DNA from: Paenibacillus ginsengarvi
GTDB lineage: Bacteria; Bacillota; Bacilli; Paenibacillales; NBRC-103111
NCBI RefSeq assembly: GCF_003626695.1
Contig: NZ_RBAH01000047.1
Location: 1-38,168, forward strand
DNA length: 38,168 nt
Direction of reading: 5' to 3'
The position numbers and the translations under genes are program-made. Shown here piece after piece: positions 15,411 to 22,051 of this stretch (position 1 is the stretch's first letter; every line of letters begins with the position of its first letter). The notes beneath the pieces are model-generated. The model did not search any database. It saw nothing but the letters and a program-made list of their open reading frames with translations, and was not told where the DNA came from.

Positions 15411-15941
15411 TTATTTGCGGTCTTTGCGAATTTCCCGCATCACATGGCCTAGCTCCGGCAGGACGATTCGCGTCATCGCCAGCTTGACCGCGCCCGCCGA
15501 GCCCGGCATCGAGAAGACGGCTGTATTGCCGCATACGCCGGCAACGGCGCGGCTGAGTATTGCGGCCGAGCCGATATCTTCGGCGAAGCTTAAATAGCGG
15601 AACAGTTCGCCGAACCCGGGCATTTCCTTATCCAGCGTATCGCGAACCGCCTCATACGTCGTATCGCGCAGGGCGATGCCCGTGCCTCCGCTGAGCAGCA
15701 CCGCTTCGATCCGGCTGTCGGCGGCAGCCTCTTTGACAAGCCGGCGAAGCGGTTCGTATTCGTCCTTCACAATCCGGTAAGCGACGACCGGATGACCCGC
15801 TTTCTCCAGCAGTTCCCGCATCAACCGGCCGCTTCTGTCGGTTTCCTCCGTTCGGGTGTCCGATACGGTTACGATCATGCAGGCGACGGACACCGGCGCT
15901 TCCTTGCGATGCTCCTCCACGGAGTTGTTTGGTGTAGACAC
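15411..15941 (-). CDS. moaB: MoaB/MogA-like molybdenum cofactor protein
   Basis: 176 residues. The MPT-binding fold is clear: VACMIVTVSDTR at the N-terminus, LLSGGTGIALRDTTYEAV in the middle, EMPGFGELFRYLSFAEDIGSAAILSRA, and FSMPGS...LPELGHV at the end. It adenylylates molybdopterin before molybdenum insertion. The start is GTG 15941 behind GGGAGGG (8 nt). It is a single gene here with no other moa genes, as is common for Bacillales moaB. Confidence 0.92.
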   Translation of the reverse strand: MSTPNNSVEEHRKEAPVSVACMIVTVSDTRTEETDRSGRLMRELLEKAGHPVVAYRIVKDEYEPLRRLVKEAAADSRIEAVLLSGGTGIALRDTTYEAVRDTLDKEMPGFGELFRYLSFAEDIGSAAILSRAVAGVCGNTAVFSMPGSAGAVKLAMTRIVLPELGHVMREIRKDRK

Positions 15942-15980
15942 TGTTTTTACCCTCCCGGCGAAAATGCTTTGTCGATTTTT

Positions 15981-15989
15981 ATTATAACA
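15981..15989 (-). promoter_or_regulatory. Extended -10 promoter of moaB
   Basis: On the minus strand TGTTATAAT gives a perfect TATAAT with the TGn extension. No good -35 is visible. It lies about 40 nt before the GTG start. Confidence 0.5.
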
Positions 15990-16034
15990 TCCTGCAATCT
16001 CGGATGGATTGCTCTCGCTTGTCCTTTTCCGGAA

Positions 16035-16063
16035 TTGACTACTTGCGGCATTGCTGGTATTAT
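16035..16063 (+). promoter_or_regulatory. Sigma-A promoter of rpmG (and possibly trpS)
   Basis: TTGACT (16035-16040), a 17-nt spacer and TATTAT (16058-16063), about 90 nt upstream of rpmG. Confidence 0.7.
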
Positions 16064-16153
16064 AAATGTTATGCTGTTATAAGTGAAACTATCGCGGACC
16101 GACCGCAGTCATGCGGCTTTTTTCGCGTTCGACGGACAAAGGAGGTGTGTACG

Positions 16154-16303
16154 ATGCGCGTTATCGTTACTTTGGCGTGCACCGAATCTGGTGATCGCAA
16201 TTATACGACTTCGAAGAACAAGAAGACGCATCCGCAACGGATCGAGATGAAAAAATATTGCCCTCGCCTGAAGAAATACACTCTTCACCGCGAAACCCGC
16301 TAA
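16154..16303 (+). CDS. rpmG: 50S ribosomal protein L33
   Basis: 49 residues, MRVIVTLACTESGDRNYTT...KKYCPRLKKYTLHRETR, matching bacterial L33 end to end. AAAGGAGGTG precedes ATG 16154. The zinc ribbon of Cys-containing L33 is degraded: only the Cys in LACTES and the Cys in KYCPR remain of four, so it is probably the zinc-independent form. It lies just upstream of the T-box/trpS unit with no terminator between. Confidence 0.97.
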   Translation: MRVIVTLACTESGDRNYTTSKNKKTHPQRIEMKKYCPRLKKYTLHRETR

Positions 16304-16325
16304 TTGCAGCGGCATAGGCAGCTAA

Positions 16326-16608
16326 GCAATGACAGGAGCAAGTACGCATTCGTAATCCGCCGCAGAGAGCCGGTGGCCGCTGTAAACCGGCGCGGAAGCG
16401 AATGCGGAATGGGTCCTGGAGCATGAAGCTGAACGAACGAGTCGGTTATAATCCGTACACGTCCAGTAGGCGGAACGGCTGTTCCCCGTTACCGGAACGA
16501 CCAAGGTTTTCCGCGTCCGGCGTCTTTTGGCGTGCGCTCGGAAAACGAATTAGGGTGGTACCACGACCTCTCGTCCCTTGCGGAACGGGGGTTTTTTGTT
16601 TTTTCTAA
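16326..16608 (+). ncRNA. T-box riboswitch, tryptophan-specific, upstream of trpS
   Basis: A leader that senses uncharged tRNA-Trp. Stem I is visible: CAGGAG near 16351 pairs with TCCTG, and CGCATTCG pairs with CGAATGCG. In the loop between them GAATGGG offers the specifier codon TGG at 16410-16412, the tryptophan codon. The conserved T-box AGGGTGGTACCACG lies at 16552-16565. The terminator follows: ACCTC pairs with GGGGT and CGT with ACG, then TTTTTTG. When uncharged tRNA binds, the antiterminator forms and trpS is transcribed. Specificity and target agree. Confidence 0.95.
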
Positions 16609-16634
16609 CGATAAAATCGGCAGGAGGGTCCTTC

Positions 16635-17618
16635 ATGAAACGCGTATTATCCGGCATTCAGCCAAGCGGCAATTTGACGCTGGGCAACTATATCGGCGCG
16701 ATGAAAAATTTCGTCAAGCTGCAGCACGATCACGAATGTTATTTTATGGTCGTCGACCTTCATGCCATCACGGTTCCGCAGGAGCCGGCGGCACTGCGCG
16801 AGCAAACGGAGGCGGTAGCCGCCCTGTTCATCGCAGCGGGCATCGACCCGTCGAAGGCGAGCGTGTTTCTGCAGTCGCATGTTCCGGCGCACGCCGAGCT
16901 TGGCTGGATCATGACGACGCTCGTTTATATGGGCGAGCTGGAGCGGATGACCCAGTTCAAGGACAAGGCGTCCGGCAAGGAATCGGTCGGCGCGGGGCTG
17001 TTCACGTACCCGGCGTTGATGGCCGCCGACATTTTGCTGTACAATGCCGATCTCGTCCCGGTTGGCGACGATCAGAAGCAGCATCTTGAGATTACGCGCG
17101 ATTTGGCGCAGCGGTTCAACAGCCGGTTCGGCGATCATTTCGTCGTACCGGAGCCGTACATCCCTAAGGTGGGCGCCCGCATCATGTCGCTGGACGACGC
17201 CTCCAAGAAGATGAGCAAGAGCAATCCGAATCCGGGCAGCTCCATCGCGCTGCTGGATGAGCCGGACGTCATCCGCAAAAAAATTAGCCGTGCCGTCACC
17301 GACTCGGGCCGGGAAGTGAAATACGATCCGGCGAACAAGCCGGAAGTGAGCAATCTGATGACGATTTACTCGCATTGCGCCGACATCTCCATAGCGGACA
17401 TCGAAGCCAGATACGAGGGCCAAGGCTACGGGCCGTTCAAAAAAGATTTGGCCGAGGCGGTCGTTGGCGCGCTTGAGCCGCTCCAGCAGCGGTACAAAGA
17501 TATTCGCGCATCCGGAGAGCTGACTCGCATTTTGCGTCAGGGCGCCGAGCAGGCGGGTGAGATTGCGAACCGTACCGTGCGCGAAGCGAAGCAAAAGATG
17601 GGTTTTGTGCTGCCATAA
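16635..17618 (+). CDS. trpS: Tryptophanyl-tRNA synthetase
   Basis: A 327-residue class Ic synthetase that charges tRNA-Trp. The HIGH-equivalent PSGNLTLGNYIG is at residues 10-21 and KMSKS at 192-196; VPVGDDQKQHLEITRDLAQRFN is also typical. The length is normal. AGGAGGG precedes ATG 16635; the longer upstream frame runs through the T-box terminator and is not coding. Expression is controlled by the T-box immediately upstream. Confidence 0.98.
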   Translation: MKRVLSGIQPSGNLTLGNYIGAMKNFVKLQHDHECYFMVVDLHAITVPQEPAALREQTEAVAALFIAAGIDPSKASVFLQSHVPAHAELGWIMTTLVYMGELERMTQFKDKASGKESVGAGLFTYPALMAADILLYNADLVPVGDDQKQHLEITRDLAQRFNSRFGDHFVVPEPYIPKVGARIMSLDDASKKMSKSNPNPGSSIALLDEPDVIRKKISRAVTDSGREVKYDPANKPEVSNLMTIYSHCADISIADIEARYEGQGYGPFKKDLAEAVVGALEPLQQRYKDIRASGELTRILRQGAEQAGEIANRTVREAKQKMGFVLP

Positions 17619-17628
17619 AAAAAGAAAA

Positions 17629-17654
17629 GAAGGTCCGGTGATGGTCGGACCTTC
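17629..17654. terminator. Terminator between trpS and the convergent small gene
   Basis: GAAGGTCCG pairs with CGGACCTTC. On the minus strand it is followed by TTTTCTTTTTTT, so it is strongest for the small membrane gene. On the plus strand an A-run precedes it and there is no good T-run. Confidence 0.75.
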
Positions 17655-17677
17655 GCTAACGTGAGGTAGAGGCTCTG

Positions 17678-17866
17678 TCATTCGGACGGAGTCTCTTTTT
17701 TGCGTCGAAGCTTCGCCTTGAGCGAAAAGCCGTAGCCGATAAAGGCTATCGAGCCGATGGAGCATAACCAAACGGCTGCGATATTGCCGTAGCTGATAGC
17801 GGCGGCGATGCCGACGAGCAGGCCGGTGCCGACGAGGGCGAACAGTAACGATAGAAGGCGGCTCAT
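17678..17866 (-). CDS. Small membrane protein, YlaF/DUF5325-like
   Basis: 62 residues with two hydrophobic helices (about 4-24 and 29-49) and a basic tail KAKLRRKKETPSE. Size, topology and the GYGFSLKAKLR ending resemble the Bacillus YlaF (DUF5325) family. AAAGGAG precedes ATG 17866. Function is unknown in the family. Confidence 0.7.
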   Translation of the reverse strand: MSRLLSLLFALVGTGLLVGIAAAISYGNIAAVWLCSIGSIAFIGYGFSLKAKLRRKKETPSE

Positions 17867-18060
17867 GGGTTTAAGTTCTCCTTTTATTCAGAAGCCTTGA
17901 CGGAATTACGGACCTGCTGATGACCGGGACGGACCCCAAGGTCCAAGGTCTCTACTCGTCAGTTGGAACGGTAGTTCCGATAAAGCTTGTAATGAAATCG
18001 ACTTCAAAGGTTAGTGAAATCGGGTCGATCGGCTGCCTTTTAAATTTCTCATGAATCGGA
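17867..18060. other. Intergenic region without a recognised element
   Basis: Contains small inverted pieces (GGAACGGTAGTTCC near 17963) but no open frame with a ribosome site. The sigma-G promoter of SASP 2 lies at its right edge. Confidence 0.4.
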
Positions 18061-18090
18061 TGTATATTAATCGTTAATCGAAACATAATA
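18061..18090 (+). promoter_or_regulatory. Sigma-G-like promoter of SASP 2
   Basis: TGTATA (18061-18066), a 17-nt spacer and CATAATA (18084-18090): five of six and six of seven matches to the forespore consensus. It is followed by a tandem AGCTTGCA repeat at 18091-18106. Confidence 0.65.
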
Positions 18091-18155
18091 AGCTTGCAAG
18101 CTTGCAAAATACATCACACACAAACAGTTCGCAGATTGAAAGGAGCACACCTACT

Positions 18156-18383
18156 ATGGCAAGTGGTCAATCTCGCAGCAGCAACTCTTTGGTAGTTCCT
18201 CAAGCAAACGGAGCCCTGAATCAACTGAAGTACGAAGTAGCTCAAGAGCTGGGCATCCAAATTCCGCAAGACGGCTACATGGGCTACATGGCTACTCGCG
18301 ACGCGGGCTCCATTGGCGGACACATCACTCGCCGTCTGGTGCAAATCGCCGAGCAACAATTGTCCGGCGGGATGACTCGCTAA
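18156..18383 (+). CDS. Alpha/beta-type small acid-soluble spore protein (SASP 2)
   Basis: 75 residues, starting MASGQSRSSNSLVVPQAN behind AAAGGAG. It has the GPR cleavage block KYEVAQELGIQ and the DNA-binding block GGHITRRLVQIAEQQL. It protects spore DNA and serves as an amino acid store in germination. It is a near copy of SASP 1 5.6 kb away on the other strand, with S, N, G, N, Y and S replacements and the tail SGGMTR. The in-frame ATG at 18102 lies close to the promoter and is not used. Confidence 0.97.
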   Translation: MASGQSRSSNSLVVPQANGALNQLKYEVAQELGIQIPQDGYMGYMATRDAGSIGGHITRRLVQIAEQQLSGGMTR

Positions 18384-18406
18384 GCAATCGATTCTTGTCT
18401 ACGAAC

Positions 18407-18436
18407 AAGCCCAAGGGTGAACGCCCTTGGGCTTTT
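18407..18436 (+). terminator. Intrinsic terminator of SASP 2
   Basis: AAGCCCAAGGG and CCCTTGGGCTT pair perfectly around a short loop and are followed by TTTT. Confidence 0.9.
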
Positions 18437-18495
18437 GCGTGTTGCCTACCGCGAAAGCAGCCACAAGGAAGCCCCCGGGTAGGGGGCTGCAGATA

Positions 18496-19479
18496 TCAAT
18501 ATGTGCTGATCTTCAGCTTTTTCTCCACGCGTCCTTCGCTCAGCCAGCCGACATAAGAGTCGATCGGCTCGTACTGTTTATCCATCAGGAGAACGGCTAC
18601 GAACGGATATTGCTTGCGATGACGGTACCTGACGTCCGTCCAGCGTACTTCGTAGCCCCATGAATGCTCCTTCATTTCCGCGCAGGCGGTCGAGGTGAAG
18701 TACAGGAACGCCTGAACGTCCGGATGATTCTTGGAGGCGTCGATTGCCGGGTGGCTGTGGCAGTGCGCCTTGTCGACCCAGCGCAGCTTGCCTCCGCGGA
18801 ACTCGCCGAGCGTGTAATCGCCCGGAGCCGTTCGTTTGACGACGTTCCAGGAGTACAGATGAATCGTCGGAATCCATATATACTGGTGGCCCGGATCGTA
18901 CTGCGGGTCCTGCAGCTTGATGCGCCGGCCTATCGCGGCATGTACGAGCGTTCGCCATACGTAATACAGGGCGATCAGCACGTAGAGCGCCGGGAAAATT
19001 TGCTTCGGCGTAGCCAGATGCACGGACCACATGAAAATGGCGATCAAATGGCTCGTAAAGATGAACGGATCGAATATATGAATGATGTTCCATGATATCC
19101 ATTTTTCCGTTATGGGCCGCATCGCCTGAGTGCCGTACGTATTAAACAGGTCGCTGAATACGTGAAACGAAACGGCGATAAAAACCCACAAGGCGATATG
19201 CATGACCGAAGCGCCCTGAAACAAGATGGCGAGCATCAGCGTAATGAGCGCGGTCCAGATGGCCACGGCCGGCAAGCTGTGCGACTTCCCGCGATGGTTG
19301 CGGATGTAGGAAGCATTGCCGCGAAAACGTAAAAGTCCGTCCAGGTCGGGGGCTTGCGAGCCGAGCACGGTGCCGATCAAGACGGCGGTTGCAAGTAGGG
19401 AGTCCGAGGCCACGGCGGGGTCCACATAAGCGAGTCCGGCCAAACCGAGTCCGACTACCAGATGCGTGCCTGTATCCAA
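18496..19479 (-). CDS. YfhP-like membrane-bound metal-dependent hydrolase (DUF457)
   Basis: About 327 residues beginning with a TTG-initiated MDTGTHLVVG. The DUF457/YdjM motifs are present: His6, APDLD at 43-47, RNHRGKSHS at 60-68, and SFHVFSDLFNTYGT at 104-117, all likely metal ligands at the membrane. Four to five hydrophobic helices lie in the first 200 residues; the C-terminal third is soluble. GAGGAGG sits 9 nt before TTG 19479; the ATG at 19497 is part of the ribosome site itself. It resembles Bacillus YfhP, encoded near mutY. The catalytic activity is inferred from the family. Confidence 0.85.
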   Translation of the reverse strand: MDTGTHLVVGLGLAGLAYVDPAVASDSLLATAVLIGTVLGSQAPDLDGLLRFRGNASYIRNHRGKSHSLPAVAIWTALITLMLAILFQGASVMHIALWVFIAVSFHVFSDLFNTYGTQAMRPITEKWISWNIIHIFDPFIFTSHLIAIFMWSVHLATPKQIFPALYVLIALYYVWRTLVHAAIGRRIKLQDPQYDPGHQYIWIPTIHLYSWNVVKRTAPGDYTLGEFRGGKLRWVDKAHCHSHPAIDASKNHPDVQAFLYFTSTACAEMKEHSWGYEVRWTDVRYRHRKQYPFVAVLLMDKQYEPIDSYVGWLSEGRVEKKLKISTY

Positions 19480-19612
19480 AAGTTGTCTCCTCCTCATCGG
19501 TCTTCCCTGTTATCATAACACGAGAAACGGTAAAATAAAAAACGATTTAAAACAAAACTCGCGCGCCTACAGCAGCGCGGGAAGCCTAAACTTAGATTCC
19601 GAGGTGATCTTC

Positions 19613-19900
19613 ATGGAAATCGTTTTTGTCGAATATAAAGTGTTCCCGGAAAAACGCGACGCATACTTAAGCTGGGTGAAACAGATCCGCTTCCAGCATC
19701 CTCGCATGACGCATTATGAAGCTTCCGACCAGGCAAGCCTGTTCGTCGAGCTCTGGCTGAACGTCGGGGAGGAAGAATACCGCTCGTTCAAAACGGCCCG
19801 GCTGCACAATCCGGCTGCTCCTTGGTCCGAACTGGCAGAATTTGTGCCTGGGGGGCTCGAAAAGGTGCACGTTTGGCATTTTCGAAGTACGCGGGTTTGA
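19613..19900 (+). CDS. Conserved hypothetical protein (95 aa), possible dimeric alpha-beta barrel
   Basis: Begins MEIVFVEYKVFPEKRDAYLSWV, with GAGGTGAT 6 nt before the ATG at 19613. The pattern of a short beta strand, a helix with K/R-D-AYL and a later strand (HYEASDQASLFVELWL) resembles ferredoxin-like dimeric barrels such as NIPSNAP-type proteins, but I cannot assign a family. It has no Cys pairs and no signal. It is divergent from the YfhP-like gene, 133 nt apart. Real coding is supported by the ribosome site and the protein-like composition. Confidence 0.65.
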   Translation: MEIVFVEYKVFPEKRDAYLSWVKQIRFQHPRMTHYEASDQASLFVELWLNVGEEEYRSFKTARLHNPAAPWSELAEFVPGGLEKVHVWHFRSTRV

Positions 19901-20173
19901 TCCGGTAGAATCTTCATCGCCGGCTGCCCTTTGTACAATCGTTTTACTCGGCCATTGTATGGACGGCGACGCTTGTCCGGTCACGGCTTATCGGCAAAAT
20001 AACCTCATAAAGCGGAACTGGGCTTTTGAGGCTGCGGTGCTCCCGCGAAAGAAAGCCGGAGTCTTGGCCGGCCCTGAAATGATTGGATAGTCCATTATTT
20101 TAAGCATGTAAATCTATGGCTTCTCCCCTCCCTGTTTTGTAAGCTTACAGATAGAATCGGTATCGAAACTTGT
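19901..20173. other. 273-bp gap before the ABC operon
   Basis: No convincing leader peptide or riboswitch. A weak TTGTAA-N18-TATCGA pair (near 20141-20170) is the only promoter-like sequence I see. BmrB-type leader attenuation known for Bacillus bmrCD cannot be demonstrated here. Confidence 0.3.
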
Positions 20174-22051
20174 ATGCTGCAACAAAACAAGGGGGAGAGC
20201 GGTCTGGAGAGAAAACATATTGTATGGAAACACGTGATCGATTACCGCTATTCGTACTTGATCGGTTTTGCATTATTGTCCATATCGAGTGTGATGCAGC
20301 TCGTTATTCCGACCTTGCTCGGAACGTTTACGGACCGGCTTGAGATGTCGCTGCTGACGTATAAGGAAGCGCTGCAAATCGCGCTGTGGATGCTGCTGGC
20401 GGGTCTCGGCATCGCCATATTCCGCTCCAGCTCGCGGATCTTTTTATTTCGGCTGTCGCGGCTGCTAGACCGGCAAATTCGCGACGATCTGTTCCGGCAC
20501 TGGGAGACGTTATCGACCCAGTATTTCAAAAGCCGCCGCGTCGGCGACCTTATGTCCCATGCGATCAGCGACGTTAGCGTCATTCGCGAGGTGACCCAGG
20601 GCGGTATTTTCAATATTTTGGAGGCGGTTGTGCTCATTACGCTGACCGTCGTTACGATGGTTACGACTGTCGATCCGCTGCTGACGCTGCTTACCTTGCT
20701 GCCGCTGCCGCTGCTGACGATATTGTCGTACCGGTTCAGAAGCCGCATTCAGCGCGAATCGGTCGACGTTCAGGAAGCGATCGGCAGCTTGACGAGCCGG
20801 GTTCAGGAGTTCGTCGCGGGCATCCGGGTCGTCATGTCGTTTCGTCAGGAGAAGGAGCAAATCCGTCTGTTTGGCGAAGACAACCATCATGCGGTGGCGA
20901 TGAACCGCAAGCTGGTCAAATCGAACTCGCTGTTCGGCGCGCTCAGCTCGGCGGTCGTGGGGTTCAGCTTTCTCGTCTCCGTTGTGCTTGGCGGCATTAT
21001 GGTGCTGCACGGCCGGATTACGCTCGGCGAATTCGTCGCCTTCAACTCGTTTCTGTCGCTGCTAATGGGCCCGATCGACAATCTCGGCAAAGTCGTAAGC
21101 ACGATGCAGCGCGGCAAAGCTTCGGAAAAACGGCTGCTTGCCATTCTGAACACCCGCCCGGATGTGGCCGACGATTCGAACGCCGACTTCTCTATTGAGA
21201 GCCTCGATGGCGCCATCGAGGTTCGCGGACTTTCGTTCAGCTATCCGGAGGCCAGCGAGCCTGCGCTGCGGAACATTTCGCTTACCGTTCCGAAAGGGAC
21301 GTCCCTCGCCATCGTCGGCAAAGTCGGCAGCGGCAAAAGCACGCTCGTCCATCTGCTCGTCCGGCTGTACAATCCGCCGAGAGGTACGGTGCTGCTGGAC
21401 GGCCGCGACATTAACGAAATTCCGCTGCATGTGCTGCGCAGCCATATCGGTATCGTGCCGCAGGACCAGTTTCTGTTCTCCACGACGATCCGCGACAATA
21501 TCGGCTTCGACCCGAAGCCATACGGAGACGAGGAGATCGAGCAGGCGGCGAAGGTGGCGCAAGTGTACGACAACATCGCGGAGTTTCCGCATCAGTTCCA
21601 GACGGCGCTCGGCGAGAGGGGCATTTCGCTGTCCGGCGGCCAGCGCCAGCGCGTGAGCATCGCCAGGGCGATCATCAAGAAACCGTCGATTCTCATCTTC
21701 GACGACAGCTTGTCGGCCGTCGATACGGAGACGGAGGACCGTATTCTCGAGGGGCTAAACAGCGTCATGGAAAGCCGGACGACGATTATTATCGGGCACC
21801 GGATCTCCTCAGTGCAGTCGGCCGATCAAATCGTCGTGCTCGAGGAGGGCGAGATCGCCGAACGGGGAACGCACGAGTCGCTGCTGGCTCTTGGCGGCCT
21901 GTATGCGGATCTGTACCATAAGCAACTGCTGGACGAGGCGGTCCGGGGGCAGGAGAGCGAGTGGGAAGGCGATAAGGTAGCGAATACAGTACCGGGTACG
22001 CCCCGGGCTTCGCAGAACTTGGGCGTGGCGACGGGAGGTAGAGCGGGATGA
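20174..22051 (+). CDS. Heterodimeric ABC exporter subunit with degenerate ATPase site (YheI/BmrC-like)
   Basis: Up to 625 residues: a six-helix exporter domain then an ATPase domain. Counting from ATG 20174: Walker A GKVGSGKST at 382-390, Q-loop Gln430, canonical signature LSGGQ at 486-490, and Walker B ILIFDD at 506-511 with Asp511 where the catalytic Glu should be; H-loop His542. This is the hallmark of the non-catalytic half of a BmrC/BmrD-type multidrug exporter. ATG 20174 has no ribosome site. GGGGGAG at 20191-20197 is 6 nt before an in-frame CTG at 20204, so translation may begin there (LERKHIVWKHVIDYRY). It overlaps the next gene in an ATGA-type junction, so both subunits are made together. 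Confidence 0.93.
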   Translation: MLQQNKGESGLERKHIVWKHVIDYRYSYLIGFALLSISSVMQLVIPTLLGTFTDRLEMSLLTYKEALQIALWMLLAGLGIAIFRSSSRIFLFRLSRLLDRQIRDDLFRHWETLSTQYFKSRRVGDLMSHAISDVSVIREVTQGGIFNILEAVVLITLTVVTMVTTVDPLLTLLTLLPLPLLTILSYRFRSRIQRESVDVQEAIGSLTSRVQEFVAGIRVVMSFRQEKEQIRLFGEDNHHAVAMNRKLVKSNSLFGALSSAVVGFSFLVSVVLGGIMVLHGRITLGEFVAFNSFLSLLMGPIDNLGKVVSTMQRGKASEKRLLAILNTRPDVADDSNADFSIESLDGAIEVRGLSFSYPEASEPALRNISLTVPKGTSLAIVGKVGSGKSTLVHLLVRLYNPPRGTVLLDGRDINEIPLHVLRSHIGIVPQDQFLFSTTIRDNIGFDPKPYGDEEIEQAAKVAQVYDNIAEFPHQFQTALGERGISLSGGQRQRVSIARAIIKKPSILIFDDSLSAVDTETEDRILEGLNSVMESRTTIIIGHRISSVQSADQIVVLEEGEIAERGTHESLLALGGLYADLYHKQLLDEAVRGQESEWEGDKVANTVPGTPRASQNLGVATGGRAG

